From positions 2,232,001 to 2,296,000 of the forward strand of contig NZ_CP029331.1 of assembly GCF_003345255.1 (NCBI RefSeq): 64,000 bases of DNA. The letters run 5' to 3'. The DNA comes from Pseudothauera hydrothermalis. Its GTDB lineage: Bacteria; Pseudomonadota; Gammaproteobacteria; Burkholderiales; Rhodocyclaceae. The notes beneath the pieces are model-generated. The model made no database searches and was not told the DNA's origin. It saw only the letters and a program-made list of their open reading frames with translations. Positions 1-9,108 of this stretch are shown here, piece by piece (positions within the stretch are counted from its first letter, which is position 1; each line of letters begins with the position of its first letter). Both the position numbers and the translations under genes were made by a program.

Positions 1-799
1 CATCGTGGCCGCCAAACTGGCCGCCGATGGCCAGCCGGTGATCATCGGCGGCACTGAAAAGATGTCCAAGTCGAAAAACAACGGCGTGGACCCGCAAACT
101 CTGGTGGACCAATACGGCGCCGACACCGCACGCCTATTTATCATTTTTGCCTCGCCGCCCGACCAGCAGCTCGAATGGTCCGATTCCGGCGTCGAGGGCG
201 CGGCACGCTTCCTGCGCCGGGTATGGAGCTTTAGCCATACCTTCGCCACCGAAATCCGCGCTGCGCTACCGGCTGTCCGCACGCTGCCTGCCGGCAAGCT
301 GCCGGCCGAGCTGGCCCAGATACGCTGCGAGATTCACAGCCACCTCAAACAAGCCAATTACGACTTCGGCAAACACCAGTTCAACACCGTGGTTTCGGCG
401 GCGATGAAAATCCTCAACGCGCTGGAAAAAGCTCCGCGCCAAGAGCCGGCCGCTCACGCCGAGCTGGCGGAAGAAGGGCTTGCCATCTTGCTGCGGCTGC
501 TCTCGCCCATCACGCCACACATTTGCCACGTGCTATGGCGGGACTGCGGTTTCGGCGCCGACATTCTGGCCGCACCGTGGCCGGAGCCGCTGGAAGCCGC
601 GCTGCAGCAGGATGAAATCGAACTGGTGGTGCAGGTCAACGGCAAACTGCGCGGCAGCATCAAAGTGGCCGCCGATGCGTCCAAGAGCGCAATCGAAACC
701 GCTGCGCTGGCCAGCGAGGCGGCACAGAAATTCATGGAAGGCAAGCCGCCGAAGAAGGTGGTCGTGGTGCCCGGACGGCTAGTCAATATCGTGGTCTAA
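1..799 (+). CDS. leuS: Leucyl-tRNA synthetase, C-terminal part (5' end outside window)
   Basis: This is the 3' portion of the class I enzyme that charges tRNA-Leu with leucine in the cytoplasm. The frame is open from the first bases of the window, so the N-terminal Rossmann fold and editing domain lie upstream and are not visible. The class I signature KMSKS is seen at about residues 20-24 of the visible part ([12 protein letters not shown]), followed by the stretch GADTARLF and then the helical anticodon-binding domain. The small C-terminal domain ends in [12 protein letters not shown], as is usual for bacterial LeuRS. lptE starts 10 bp after the stop, so leuS, lptE and holA probably form one operon. 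Identity is secure; only the start is missing. Confidence 0.97.
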   Translation, partial: IVAAKLAADGQPVIIGGTEKMSKSKNNGVDPQTLVDQYGADTARLFIIFASPPDQQLEWSDSGVEGAARFLRRVWSFSHTFATEIRAALPAVRTLPAGKLPAELAQIRCEIHSHLKQANYDFGKHQFNTVVSAAMKILNALEKAPRQEPAAHAELAEEGLAILLRLLSPITPHICHVLWRDCGFGADILAAPWPEPLEAALQQDEIELVVQVNGKLRGSIKVAADASKSAIETAALASEAAQKFMEGKPPKKVVVVPGRLVNIVV

Positions 800-809
800 G
801 GCCCGCACA

Positions 810-1316
810 ATGGTTCAGCATTCCCGCCGTCGCCTGCTCACTGCCGCCAGCACCCTGGCCGTCGGCTCGTTGCTGGCCGGCTGCGGCTTCCGCCTGCGTG
901 GCCCGCAACCGCTGGCTTTTGCCACCATTTATCTGGGCACCAGCCAAAACAGCGGGCTTGGCGCCCAGCTTGCCCGGCATATCCGCGCCACCGGTTCGAC
1001 CGAGGTGGTTGCCGATCCAGCCCAGGCCGAAGTGAGCCTACAGATCTTACGTGACGACGTCTCACGTGAAATTCTCAGTCTCACCGGCGCGGGCAAGGTG
1101 CGCGAATACCAACTGACCCGCGACTTTGCTTTCCAACTGGTCGGCCGTGACGGTGCGCTGCTCGTGCCGCCCACCCAGCTGACCGCCCAGCGCGACTACA
1201 CTTTTCAGGACGAGCGCATCCTCGCCAAGGAGCAGGAAGAAAGCCTGCTGCTTGCCGATATGCAAAACGAGATCGTGCGCCAACTCGTCCGGCGCTTGGC
1301 AGCCGTGCGCAAGTGA
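810..1316 (+). CDS. lptE: LPS-assembly lipoprotein LptE
   Basis: A 168-residue outer-membrane lipoprotein that should plug the LptD barrel and help insert lipopolysaccharide into the outer leaflet. The N-terminus has basic residues (HSRRRLL), a hydrophobic segment and a lipobox LLAGC ending at Cys25, then GFRLRG, the usual start of mature LptE. Length fits the family. It lies between leuS and holA, a conserved order in proteobacteria. Its stop TGA overlaps the GTG start of holA, indicating translational coupling. Confidence 0.93.
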   Translation: MVQHSRRRLLTAASTLAVGSLLAGCGFRLRGPQPLAFATIYLGTSQNSGLGAQLARHIRATGSTEVVADPAQAEVSLQILRDDVSREILSLTGAGKVREYQLTRDFAFQLVGRDGALLVPPTQLTAQRDYTFQDERILAKEQEESLLLADMQNEIVRQLVRRLAAVRK

Positions 1317-2320
1317 ATCTTCACCCGGACCGGCTCGCCGCCCAGCTTGCTCGCCCGCTCGCGCCACTGTGGGTTTTGCATGGCAACGAACCGCTGCTGG
1401 TGCTCGAAGCGGCCGACGCCATTCGCGCCGCCGCGCGCCAGCAAGGCTTCCATGAACGTGAAATCCTGGTGGTTGCTCCGGGCTTTCGCTGGGATGCGCT
1501 GACGCTCGCCGCAGGCAATCTGTCGCTATTCGGGGCGCAAAAGCTGATCGATTTGCGCATTCCCTCTGGCAAGCCCGGGCGTGACGGTGGCGACGCCCTG
1601 CAGCACTATGCACGCGCCCTGCCTCATGGCACGGTCACCCTGATCACCCTGCCCGCGCTCGATTGGCAAACCCGCAAAAGCACCTGGTTCAGCGCACTGG
1701 CCGAGACCGGTCACACGCTGGAACTCAACGCCCCGGAACGCGAGCGCCTGCCCGAGTGGATCGGCGGGCGGCTTGCCGCTCAAGGCCAATCCGCCGAGCC
1801 CGAGGCGCTGGTGTTCATCGCCGAGCATGTGGAAGGCAATCTGCTGGCCGCCCATCAGGAAATCCGCAAGCTCGGTCTGCTGCATGGGCAAGGACGACTC
1901 ACCTTGGCGCAAGTTGAGGACGCGGTACTCAACGTTGCGCGCTATGACATCGACACGCTACGCCAGGCTGTGCTGGAGGGCGACCCGGCGCGCTGCGTGC
2001 GCCTGATCGAAGGACTCGCTGGCGAAGGCGCCGCGCCGCCGCTGGTCCTGTGGGCACTGGCCAATGAAATCCGTACGCTGGCAACCCTCAAGAACGGACA
2101 GCACGCCGGCCAGCCCCTGCCCGCATTGTTCAAGGCCGAACGGGTGTTCGACGAGCGCCGCAAACAAGCGCTCGGGCGCGCTTTGGCCAGGCTGTCTTCC
2201 AGCAGGCTACGGTCTGCGCTCATGCATGCAGCACGGGTGGATCGAATGCTCAAGGGATTGGCCCCCGGAGAGGTCTGGGATGAGCTCACCCTGCTCGCTT
2301 TGCGCCTTGCCCGGCGTTAG
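1313..2320 (+). CDS. holA: DNA polymerase III delta subunit
   Basis: A 335-residue clamp-loader subunit, expected to open the beta clamp as part of the gamma/tau complex during replication. The N-terminal part (LAPLWVLHGNEPLLVLEAADAI) matches the HolA start pattern in which the chain reads HGNEPLL; the C-terminal helical part contains LDWQTRKSTWF and the collar region. The start is GTG, overlapping the lptE stop by 3 bases (GTGA), which fixes this choice of start. Length is close to E. coli HolA (343). Downstream, about 80 bp separate it from proA. Confidence 0.93.
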   Translation: MNLHPDRLAAQLARPLAPLWVLHGNEPLLVLEAADAIRAAARQQGFHEREILVVAPGFRWDALTLAAGNLSLFGAQKLIDLRIPSGKPGRDGGDALQHYARALPHGTVTLITLPALDWQTRKSTWFSALAETGHTLELNAPERERLPEWIGGRLAAQGQSAEPEALVFIAEHVEGNLLAAHQEIRKLGLLHGQGRLTLAQVEDAVLNVARYDIDTLRQAVLEGDPARCVRLIEGLAGEGAAPPLVLWALANEIRTLATLKNGQHAGQPLPALFKAERVFDERRKQALGRALARLSSSRLRSALMHAARVDRMLKGLAPGEVWDELTLLALRLARR

Positions 2321-2399
2321 AGCCACCCCGGCAACTTCGCTACCCACAAAGACCGCTTTCGATGTTCTAATGCGCGCTTAGCCCTTGCCACACGCATGA

Positions 2400-3683
2400 A
2401 TGAAAATGGACGTCCAGCACTACATGCAGACCTTGGGTCGTCAGGCCCGTGCCGCCTCCCGCGTCATGGCCGCCGCCTCCACCGCAGCCAAGAATGCCGC
2501 GCTTGCGGCGATGGCAGCGGAAATCCGCGCCCGCCGCGCGCACTTGCTCGAGGCCAATGCGCGCGACCTTGACACCGCCCGCGCCGCCGGCCTGGAGCCG
2601 GCGCTGATCGACCGCCTGACGCTCTCGGAAAAAGGTATCGAGAACATGGCCGCCGGCCTCGAGCAGATTGCCGCACTGCCCGATCCGGTGGGCGAGATCA
2701 CCGATGTCAAACGCCGCCCCTCGGGCATCCAGGTCGGCAAGATGCGCGTACCACTGGGTGTGATCGGCATCATCTACGAGGCCCGGCCCAACGTCACCGC
2801 GGACGCCGCGGCGCTGTGCCTGAAGTCCGGCAATGCCGCCATTCTGCGCGGCGGAAAAGAAGCGCTCTACAGCAACCAGGCCATTGCCGAATGCGTGCGC
2901 GCCGGGCTGACTGCCGCCGGTTTGCCCGAGCATGCGGTACAGGTGGTCCAGACCACCGACCGCGCAGCGGTCGGCGAACTGATCGCCATGCCCGAGTTCG
3001 TCGACGTCATCGTGCCGCGCGGCGGCAAGGGTTTGATCGAGCGGATTGCCAAGGACGCCCGAGTGCCGGTGATCAAACACCTGGACGGTAACTGCCATGT
3101 CTATATCGACGACGAAGCCGATCCCGCCAAAGTCCTGCCCATCGTCGAAAATGCCAAAACCCAGCGCTACGGGACCTGCAACACCGCGGAGTCACTGCTG
3201 GTAGCGCGCGCCGTTGCCGGGCGCGATATGCCCGCCATCGGCCGCATGCTGGCAGAAAAAGGCGTGGAGATGCGCTGCTGCGCCGAGTCGCTCGCACTGC
3301 TGCGCGAGGCCGGCATTCCCGCCGAGCGCCTGCGCGAAGCCACCGAAGCCGACTGGCGCGAGGAGTATTTGGCGCCCATTCTGGCGGTCAAGGTGGTCGG
3401 CGGCCTCGACGAGGCCATCGCCCACATCAACACCTACAGCTCCGGGCACACCGAAGCCATCGTGACCGAAAACCACACCCACGCCATGCGCTTTTTACGT
3501 GAGGTGGACTCCGCTTCGGTGATGGTCAATGCTTCGACCCGTTTCGCCGATGGTTTCGAATACGGTCTGGGTGCTGAAATCGGCATCTCGACCGACAAAA
3601 TCCACGCCCGCGGCCCGGTTGGACTGGAAGGGCTGACCAGCCAGAAGTGGATCGTATTCGGCAACGGCGAGGTGCGCTCTTAA
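2400..3683 (+). CDS. proA: Gamma-glutamyl phosphate reductase
   Basis: A 427-residue NADPH-dependent enzyme of the aldehyde dehydrogenase superfamily; it reduces gamma-glutamyl phosphate to glutamate semialdehyde in proline synthesis. The sequence shows the ProA landmarks [31 protein letters not shown], the long stretch [11 protein letters not shown], and the region around the catalytic cysteine, [13 protein letters not shown]. The C-terminus has [22 protein letters not shown], diagnostic of ProA. Start could be 2400 or the in-frame ATG at 2406; both sit just after the intergenic gap. No proB partner is adjacent, which is common in betaproteobacteria. Confidence 0.97.
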   Translation: MKMDVQHYMQTLGRQARAASRVMAAASTAAKNAALAAMAAEIRARRAHLLEANARDLDTARAAGLEPALIDRLTLSEKGIENMAAGLEQIAALPDPVGEITDVKRRPSGIQVGKMRVPLGVIGIIYEARPNVTADAAALCLKSGNAAILRGGKEALYSNQAIAECVRAGLTAAGLPEHAVQVVQTTDRAAVGELIAMPEFVDVIVPRGGKGLIERIAKDARVPVIKHLDGNCHVYIDDEADPAKVLPIVENAKTQRYGTCNTAESLLVARAVAGRDMPAIGRMLAEKGVEMRCCAESLALLREAGIPAERLREATEADWREEYLAPILAVKVVGGLDEAIAHINTYSSGHTEAIVTENHTHAMRFLREVDSASVMVNASTRFADGFEYGLGAEIGISTDKIHARGPVGLEGLTSQKWIVFGNGEVRS

Positions 3684-3811
3684 CCGCAGCGCCGCCGTTT
3701 TGCCGATTTTCCCGGCACGCCCATGGCGGCCGGTCGCACCGGCGGGGCCGCACCCGGCCCTGTCACCCATCGCACCATGACCACAAGCACAACAATGCAA
3801 GGAGACAGACC

Positions 3812-4393
3812 ATGACGCACTTCATCCGCTACACCCTAGCCACCTTGGCGCTGTGCGCAACCGCCGTCCAGGCTGCCGTGGAGGTCGCCGGCGTGCGTTT
3901 CGATGACCGTGTCACCGTAGAGGCACAGCAAATCGAGCTCAATGGCGCGGGTCTACGCACCCGCTTCGCCTTCAAGGTCTATGCAATCGGTCTCTACCTG
4001 CCTTCGCGCAGCCAGTCGGCCGAAGCCATCCAGACCGCTCCGGGAGCCAAACGTATCCGCATCGTGCTGCTGCGCGACGTGGCGGCCGACACCTTCGCCG
4101 ATGCACTGATCGACGGTCTGAAGAAAAACCATAGCGCCGAGCAGTTTGCGGCACTGCAAAAAGCCACCGATCAACTGCGCGCCACTTTGCTGGAACTGGG
4201 TGAAGCGCGCGCCGGCACGGTCGTCGAACTGGACGCGCTGGCCGACGGCAGCACCCGGCTGAGCGTCAACGCACAGCCGCGCGGCACCGACATCGCCGAA
4301 CCGGCCTTCTACCCGGCGCTGCTACGTATCTGGCTGGGTGAACACCCGGTCGACGGCGACCTCAAGCGCGCTTTGCTGGGTCAGACGGGCTAA
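3812..4393 (+). CDS. Chalcone isomerase-like exported protein
   Basis: A 193-residue protein with a clear signal peptide (THFIRYTLATLALCATAVQA, cleavage near residue 21). The mature part (VEVAGVRFDD, GAGLRTRFAFKVYAIGLYLP, LLRDVAADTFADALIDGL) matches the bacterial chalcone-isomerase-like family. In that family the fold resembles plant chalcone isomerase, but the enzymatic role in most bacteria is unknown. The ATG is chosen because AAGGAGA lies 6-8 bases upstream; the longer open frame from 3647 lacks such a site and would bury the signal peptide. It is likely periplasmic. No partner genes nearby point to a substrate. Confidence 0.8.
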   Translation: MTHFIRYTLATLALCATAVQAAVEVAGVRFDDRVTVEAQQIELNGAGLRTRFAFKVYAIGLYLPSRSQSAEAIQTAPGAKRIRIVLLRDVAADTFADALIDGLKKNHSAEQFAALQKATDQLRATLLELGEARAGTVVELDALADGSTRLSVNAQPRGTDIAEPAFYPALLRIWLGEHPVDGDLKRALLGQTG

Positions 4394-4409
4394 ACCTGCC
4401 CTATCTCCG

Positions 4410-5348
4410 ATGCCACGCCCGTCTTGCTCCGCCCGGCCGGTCGAACAGGCGCTCCCCGCAGCGGCCCGTGCCGCGCTGGATGAATTCTGCGATACGCTAT
4501 GGCTGGAGCATGGGCTGGCGCGCAACACCCTGGCCGGCTACCGCAGCGATCTTGCCCAGTTTGCGCTTTGGCTGGCCGATCGCAACGGTTCGCTCGATGG
4601 CGCAACAAATGCCGATCTGGCGGCCTACCTGGCCGAGTTCAGTCGCCGTGCCAAGCCGGCCAGCCAACGCCGCCTGCTTTCGGCCTGGCGACGCTACTAC
4701 CGCCAACAAGTCGCACGCGGCCGCCTGGCGGCCGACCCCACCGCCTTGCTCGATGCCCCGCTGCCCGGTCAGCGTTTTCCCAAAACACTGTCCGAGAGGG
4801 AGGTCGAAGCCCTGCTCGGCGCACCCAACACCGCCACCCCTCAGGGCTTGCGCGACCGCTCTATGCTGGAGATGCTCTACGCCACCGGCCTGCGTGTCTC
4901 CGAATTGGTGGGCTTGCAGAGCTTTTCAGTAGGACTGAACGAAGGCGTGGTCAAAGTCATGGGCAAGGGCAGCAAGGAACGCCTGGTGCCACTGGGCGAA
5001 GAAGCGGTCGACTGGCTGACGCGCTACCTGCAACACGCCCGCCCTGCACTGCTGGCCGGCCGCAGCAGCGACGCGCTCTTCGTCACCCGCTTGGGCCACA
5101 GCATGAGCCGGCAAATGTTCTGGCGCCTGATCAAACAGTACGCCAGCCAAACCGGCATCGAACCGGGGCGCATCTCGCCGCACACCCTCAGGCATGCTTT
5201 TGCTACCCATCTACTCAACCACGGCGCCGACTTGCGCGTGGTGCAAATGCTGCTTGGCCATGCCGACATCTCCACCACCCAGGTCTACACCCATGTCGCC
5301 CGCGAACGCCTCAAAGCTTTGCACGCGCGTCATCATCCGCGCGGCTGA
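4410..5348 (+). CDS. xerD: Tyrosine recombinase XerD
   Basis: A 312-residue site-specific recombinase that, with XerC and FtsK, resolves chromosome dimers at dif. The N-terminal SAM-like domain (DEFCDTLWLEHGLARNTLAGYRSDL) is followed by the catalytic domain with Arg in ATGLRVSELVGL, Lys in MGKGSKER, HTLRHAFATHLL, the second His in LLGHADISTTQ, and the nucleophile Tyr in VYTHVARERL. The ending LHARHHPRG is typical of XerD rather than XerC. The open frame extends upstream to 4338, but the ATG at 4410, after the previous stop, gives a length close to the family norm of about 300. Confidence 0.95.
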   Translation: MPRPSCSARPVEQALPAAARAALDEFCDTLWLEHGLARNTLAGYRSDLAQFALWLADRNGSLDGATNADLAAYLAEFSRRAKPASQRRLLSAWRRYYRQQVARGRLAADPTALLDAPLPGQRFPKTLSEREVEALLGAPNTATPQGLRDRSMLEMLYATGLRVSELVGLQSFSVGLNEGVVKVMGKGSKERLVPLGEEAVDWLTRYLQHARPALLAGRSSDALFVTRLGHSMSRQMFWRLIKQYASQTGIEPGRISPHTLRHAFATHLLNHGADLRVVQMLLGHADISTTQVYTHVARERLKALHARHHPRG

Positions 5349-5440
5349 GCACGACACAACCCGGATGAGCATTCGTGGTCCGATGCAAAAAGACCGCATC
5401 CGAATACCCAGCGTTAATTGTCCAAACCACACGCATCGTC

Positions 5441-5929
5441 ATGAGCAAAAATAAGCTGCATGCGCCAGAGACCCCGGCCACCCGCTTTTTGCGCCAGCAC
5501 GGTGTGGCGTTTTCCAGCCATCCCTATGCCTATGAGGAACACGGGGGCACGCGCGTTTCAGCGCGGGAACTCAATGTCGCGGAGCATTCGGTCATCAAAA
5601 CGCTGATCATGGAAGACGAATCCGGTGCGCCGTTGGTCGTGCTGATGCACGGTGACCGCACCGTGTCCACCAAGGAATTGGCACGTCAAGCCGGACGCAA
5701 GCATATCGAACCGTGCAAACCGGAGGTGGCCAACCGCCACAGTGGTTTTCTCATCGGCGGCACATCGCCTTTTGGCACCAAGCGTCGGATGCCGGTTTTC
5801 ATGGAAAGAAGCATCCTGGATCTGCCGCTGGTCTATATAAACGGCGGACGCCGAGGTTTTCTGGTCGGTGTGCATCCGCACGATATTCTCAGAGTCTTAC
5901 AACCGCAGTTGGTCAACGTGGCGCAATAA
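5441..5929 (+). CDS. YbaK/EbsC-family aminoacyl-tRNA deacylase
   Basis: A 162-residue single-domain protein of the YbaK/ProX editing family, which hydrolyses mischarged aminoacyl-tRNAs (Cys-tRNA-Pro in YbaK). Visible family features are the N-terminal TPATRFLRQHGVAF, the conserved lysine segment HSVIKTLIM, and the glycine-rich GGTSPFGTKRRMPVFME near the substrate pocket. The ATG at 5441 gives the family length; the frame is open further upstream but without a usual start site. Whether it acts on Cys-, Ser- or another tRNA cannot be read from the sequence. It lies between xerD and an H-NS-like gene without obvious functional link. Confidence 0.88.
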   Translation: MSKNKLHAPETPATRFLRQHGVAFSSHPYAYEEHGGTRVSARELNVAEHSVIKTLIMEDESGAPLVVLMHGDRTVSTKELARQAGRKHIEPCKPEVANRHSGFLIGGTSPFGTKRRMPVFMERSILDLPLVYINGGRRGFLVGVHPHDILRVLQPQLVNVAQ

Positions 5930-6066
5930 TCCATATTTATTCCACAACCGCTTTATTTTTTTGGAAATTTGCTGGCAAAATAACCCGCGTTGCTAACGTT
6001 TGCCCTGGTAACGATAACCGTGTCGGCGCCCCAACCCTACACTCCGACGCGCATACGGGAGAAACC
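5930..6066. other. AT-rich leader of the H-NS-like gene
   Basis: This 137-bp gap is markedly AT-rich in its first 60 bases (runs such as TTTATTTTTTTGG and CAAAATAAC) against a GC-rich background. It lies directly upstream of an H-NS-like gene. H-NS proteins prefer curved AT-rich DNA and many repress their own genes, so autoregulation here is an inference. A Shine-Dalgarno-like GGGAGAAA sits just before the ATG at 6067. I could not define a convincing -35/-10 pair. Confidence 0.35.
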
Positions 6067-6435
6067 ATGGACCTCTCTACGCTTTCACTGAACGAATTGC
6101 GCCGCCTGCAAAGCAAAATCGATGCTGAAATCCGCCGTCGCAGCGATATCACCCGGCGCGAGTTGCTGAAAAAAATGCAGAAAATGGCGGCTGAAGAAGG
6201 TCTTTCGTTGTCCGACATCATTCCCGGCGCAACGAATGACAGCCCCGCCACTGTGAACAAGGCACGGCGTTCGGCCAAGGGCGGCGGCAAAAAAACCGGC
6301 AAAGTGCCGCCTAAATACCGCCATCCCGACGATTCTTCGCTCACCTGGACCGGCCGGGGCCGCAAGCCGTTATGGGTTGAAAACTGGATAGCGGCAGGCA
6401 ACCCGCTCGAGGCATTGCTGATTCAGCCGGCCTGA
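6067..6435 (+). CDS. H-NS family nucleoid protein
   Basis: A 122-residue histone-like regulator of the H-NS/MvaT-like group common in betaproteobacteria. The N-terminal half is a predicted coiled coil for dimerisation (LSTLSLNELRRLQSKIDAEI and the following charged helix). A basic linker (KARRSAKGGGKKTGK) leads to the C-terminal DNA-binding domain, with KYRHPDDSSLTWTGRGRKPLWV carrying the TWTGRGRKP motif that inserts into the AT-rich minor groove. Start chosen at the ATG preceded by GGGAGAAA. It is monocistronic and faces folB, with a shared hairpin between them. It is expected to silence AT-rich or foreign DNA; the direct targets are unknown. Confidence 0.92.
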   Translation: MDLSTLSLNELRRLQSKIDAEIRRRSDITRRELLKKMQKMAAEEGLSLSDIIPGATNDSPATVNKARRSAKGGGKKTGKVPPKYRHPDDSSLTWTGRGRKPLWVENWIAAGNPLEALLIQPA

Positions 6436-6450
6436 TGCCGCAACCGGGAA

Positions 6451-6487
6451 AAGGCAGGCGCACAAAGAACGCCGTGGCGCTTGCCTT
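6451..6487. terminator. Terminator between the convergent H-NS-like gene and folB
   Basis: AAGGCAGGCGC (6451-6461) pairs with GCGCTTGCCTT (6477-6487), an 11-bp stem with one G-T wobble. On the minus strand the stem runs straight into TTTT, so it looks like a good intrinsic terminator for folB, 30 bp past its stop. On the plus strand the T-run is short, so it should work less well for the H-NS-like gene. Confidence 0.7.
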
Positions 6488-6515
6488 CTGGTGCAAACGC
6501 ACCGCCCGCCTGGGC

Positions 6516-6893
6516 TCAACCCGCGGTGTTCGGAAGAATATGGCCTTCGCGTCCGCGCTGAATGAAAACGCCAACCCGGCGCACCCCTTGCATGACACCG
6601 ATTTTGGCAATGCGGATTTTCACCCAAGGTGCGTTGAATTCTTCAAACAATAGATTGACGACGAATTCGCCCAGGGTTTCGATGAGATTGAAATGGCGGG
6701 CGGCGAGTTCGGCGCGAATGCGTTCGATCACCACCGCGTAATCGATGGTATCGGCAATATCGTCATGTTTGGCTGCCGCGTCCGGCACGCCAAAGGTTAG
6801 ATTGAGCTCCACCATCTGCGGCGCCACCTTTTCGCGTGGATAGATACCCACGCTGGCCTGCACCCGCAGCTCTTCGATAAAAATGAAATCCAT
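6516..6893 (-). CDS. folB: Dihydroneopterin aldolase
   Basis: A 125-residue enzyme of the folate pathway that converts 7,8-dihydroneopterin to 6-hydroxymethyl-dihydropterin and glycolaldehyde. The opening DFIFIEELRVQASVGIYPRE and later IDYAVVIERIRAEL, FNLIETLGEFV and the lysine-bearing VKIRIAKIGVMQGVRRVGV fit FolB, which acts as an octamer. The minus-strand frame is open upstream to 7043, but the ATG at 6893 gives the family length and N-terminus. It is divergent from plsY, as in many betaproteobacteria. Confidence 0.93.
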   Translation of the reverse strand: MDFIFIEELRVQASVGIYPREKVAPQMVELNLTFGVPDAAAKHDDIADTIDYAVVIERIRAELAARHFNLIETLGEFVVNLLFEEFNAPWVKIRIAKIGVMQGVRRVGVFIQRGREGHILPNTAG

Positions 6894-6906
6894 AGCGCTT
6901 CCCGCG

Positions 6907-6912
6907 TAGAAT
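6907..6912 (+). promoter_or_regulatory. Possible -10 element for plsY
   Basis: TAGAAT in the folB-plsY divergent gap, 74 bp before the plsY ATG, in the context GCGTAGAATTGCG. It differs from the consensus -10 by one base. No convincing -35 is visible, and the same hexamer occurs before tsaD and argB. Confidence 0.3.
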
Positions 6913-6985
6913 TGCGCCATTGTAGCCTTTCGTCGGCTTGTGCCGGCACGGCGCCTTGAGCGCACTCGATCACCGTGATATCCAG

Positions 6986-7579
6986 ATGAATCTGCTTTTG
7001 CTGTTGGCCGCGGCCTATTTGCTCGGCTCGGTGCCTTTTGCAATCCTTGTCAGTCGTCTATTCGGCCTGGCGGACCCGCGCCAGTACGGCTCAGGCAACC
7101 CCGGCGCCACCAATGTGCTGCGAAGCGGCAGCAAGGCTGCGGCATTGCTGACCTTGGTGGGCGATTGCCTGAAAGGCGCGGCCGCGGTATGGGCCGCGCA
7201 GGCGCTGGGGTTTTCCGCCGAGGAGGCGGCGCTTGCCGGGCTGGCGGCCTTTTTCGGCCATGTTTTCTCGCTGTTTCTGCGCTTTAACGGCGGCAAGGGT
7301 GTCGCCACAGCGCTGGGCGTGCTATTGGGCATCGATCCCTGGCTGGCGTTTATCTGCCTGTTCGTGTGGCTGGCAACCGCCGTACTGACCCGCTATTCTT
7401 CGGCCGCAGCGCTGGCAGCTGCGGTCAGTGCGCCGCTTGCGGGTTATGTTTTACTCGGCGCGCCAGCCTTGGTGGCCATACTTTTGCTCATGGCCGCCGT
7501 GCTCGTTTGGCGGCATGCCGCCAATATCCGCCGTCTGTTGGCTGGCACCGAAGGCCGCATCGGCGGTAAATCCGGCTAA
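6986..7579 (+). CDS. plsY: Glycerol-3-phosphate acyltransferase PlsY
   Basis: A 197-residue inner-membrane enzyme that transfers an acyl group from acyl phosphate to glycerol 3-phosphate, the first step of phospholipid synthesis. The family motifs are present: YLLGSVPFAILVSR at the N-terminus, GSGNPGATNVLR, and FGHVFSLFLRFNGGKGVATALGVLLG. About five to six hydrophobic segments are evident. The ATG at 6986 gives the standard N-terminus directly in the first membrane helix. It is divergent from folB and ends 10 bp before the convergent tsaD stop. Confidence 0.95.
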   Translation: MNLLLLLAAAYLLGSVPFAILVSRLFGLADPRQYGSGNPGATNVLRSGSKAAALLTLVGDCLKGAAAVWAAQALGFSAEEAALAGLAAFFGHVFSLFLRFNGGKGVATALGVLLGIDPWLAFICLFVWLATAVLTRYSSAAALAAAVSAPLAGYVLLGAPALVAILLLMAAVLVWRHAANIRRLLAGTEGRIGGKSG

Positions 7580-7589
7580 GCGCTGCCGC

Positions 7590-8612
7590 TCAGGCCGGCT
7601 TGCCCACCTCCGCCAGCGGCCAACGCGGGCAGATGCCGATGCGGCCCGCTGTCTGGCCGTGTTCTCCGGCCGCCAAGCGCATCGCGCCGGCAAAGGCGAT
7701 CATCGCTCCGTTGTCGGTGCATAACTCGGGCTCAGGGTAATACACTTGCCAGCCGCGCCGCTTGGCCGCCTGGTCCAGCCGCGCGCGCAAGCTGCGGTTG
7801 GCGCCCACGCCGCCGGCCACCACCAGGCGCGTCAGACCGGTACGTGCAAGCGCGGCAAGCGCTTTTTCAACCAGCACGTCGACCACCGCTTGTTGAAAGT
7901 CCGCGGCCAAATCGGCAGCGTCTTCGGTGCGCCAGCCCGGCGCGCAAACGGTGTTGAGCACTGCGGTTTTAAGCCCGCTGAAGCTGAAATCGAGATCGCC
8001 CGAATTGAGCATCGGGCGCGGCAGGCGAAAACGACCGGCTCGCCCCCGATCGGCCAAGCGGGCCAATTGCGGACCGCCCGGGTAGCCCAGACCGAGCAGC
8101 TTGGCGGTTTTGTCGAAGGCCTCACCGGCGGCGTCGTCGAGCGACTCGCCCAGCAGCTCATATTCACCCACCCCACCGACCCGCATCAACTGGGTATGGC
8201 CGCCCGAGACCAGCAAGGCCACGAACGGAAACGCCGGCGGTTGGGCCGACAACAGCGGCGACAGCAGGTGCCCTTCCAAGTGATGCACCGGCAGCGTGCG
8301 CACCCCCAGGGCCATGGCCAAAGACTCCGCCACCCCGGCACCGACCAATAGCGCCCCGGCCAGCCCGGGACCGGCGGTATAAGCTACCGCATCGATCTCG
8401 TCCAACCTGCAGCCGGCCACGGCCAGCATCTCACGCAGCAGCAGCGGCAGGCGACGGATGTGGTCACGCGAAGCCAGCTCAGGCACCACACCGCCGTAGG
8501 CGGCATGCAGATCGATCTGGGAATGCACCCGATGCCCCAACAGGCCGCGCTCGGTGTCGTAGAGCGCCACCCCGGTTTCGTCACAGGACGATTCGATTCC
8601 CAGTACTTTCAT
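7590..8612 (-). CDS. tsaD: tRNA threonylcarbamoyladenosine transferase TsaD
   Basis: A 340-residue ASKHA-fold enzyme that, with TsaB and TsaE, transfers the threonylcarbamoyl group onto A37 of ANN-decoding tRNAs. The start [19 protein letters not shown] is invariant in the family. The metal-binding histidines are in [11 protein letters not shown], followed by [13 protein letters not shown], and the nucleotide-binding [10 protein letters not shown] and [12 protein letters not shown] near the end. It lacks the usual neighbour rpsU; here it is flanked by plsY (convergent) and gloA (same strand, 95 bp upstream). Confidence 0.97.
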   Translation of the reverse strand: MKVLGIESSCDETGVALYDTERGLLGHRVHSQIDLHAAYGGVVPELASRDHIRRLPLLLREMLAVAGCRLDEIDAVAYTAGPGLAGALLVGAGVAESLAMALGVRTLPVHHLEGHLLSPLLSAQPPAFPFVALLVSGGHTQLMRVGGVGEYELLGESLDDAAGEAFDKTAKLLGLGYPGGPQLARLADRGRAGRFRLPRPMLNSGDLDFSFSGLKTAVLNTVCAPGWRTEDAADLAADFQQAVVDVLVEKALAALARTGLTRLVVAGGVGANRSLRARLDQAAKRRGWQVYYPEPELCTDNGAMIAFAGAMRLAAGEHGQTAGRIGICPRWPLAEVGKPA

Positions 8613-8639
8613 GATTTTGGTCAGATTCGCGGAGGCGGC

Positions 8640-8645
8640 ATTCTA
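8640..8645 (-). promoter_or_regulatory. Possible -10 element for tsaD
   Basis: On the minus strand the hexamer TAGAAT lies 28 bp before the tsaD ATG, in the context GCGGTAGAATGCCG. It matches the -10 consensus in five of six positions. No clear -35 accompanies it. Confidence 0.3.
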
Positions 8646-8707
8646 CCGCAGCGCGGTCGCTACCCCCTGCGTTGCCTGCCCCGCTGCCTTGCGGCGCATA
8701 AAGGGAA

Positions 8708-9103
8708 TCATCCGTGTTCGGCGTCGCGCTGGATCAATTCGATCTTGTAGCCGTCCGGGTCTTCGATGAAGGCAATTACCGTGCTGCCATGCTTCATTGG
8801 CCCGGCCTCACGTACCACTTTGCCACCGCGCGCACGGATTTCTTCGCATGCCCGGTAGGCGTCCGGCACTGCCACCGCAATGTGGCCAAATCCATTACCC
8901 AGCTCGTAAGACGAGGTATCCCAGTTATGGGTCAGCTCGATGACCGCGCCGTCGGCTTCATCCTGGTAGCCGACGAAAGCCAGCGTGAAGCGTCCTTCCG
9001 GATAATCCTGCCGGCGCAGCAGGCGCATGCCGAGCACTTCGGTATAGAAAGCGATCGAGCGCTCCAGGTTGCCGACCCGAAGCATGGTATGCAGCAAACG
9101 CAT
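8708..9103 (-). CDS. gloA: Lactoylglutathione lyase (glyoxalase I)
   Basis: A 131-residue enzyme that isomerises the methylglyoxal-glutathione hemithioacetal to S-lactoylglutathione. The four metal ligands of the E. coli enzyme are conserved at the same numbers: His5 (MRLLH), Glu56 (AVIEL), His74 (GFGHIAV) and Glu122 (YKIEL). This length and loop pattern suggest the nickel-activated short bacterial type. The open frame runs upstream to 9421, but the ATG at 9103 has a strong AGGAGGAC site in front and gives the canonical N-terminus. It lies 5 bp downstream of the YgjP-like gene and is probably cotranscribed with it. Confidence 0.96.
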   Translation of the reverse strand: MRLLHTMLRVGNLERSIAFYTEVLGMRLLRRQDYPEGRFTLAFVGYQDEADGAVIELTHNWDTSSYELGNGFGHIAVAVPDAYRACEEIRARGGKVVREAGPMKHGSTVIAFIEDPDGYKIELIQRDAEHG

Positions 9104-9108
9104 GTGTT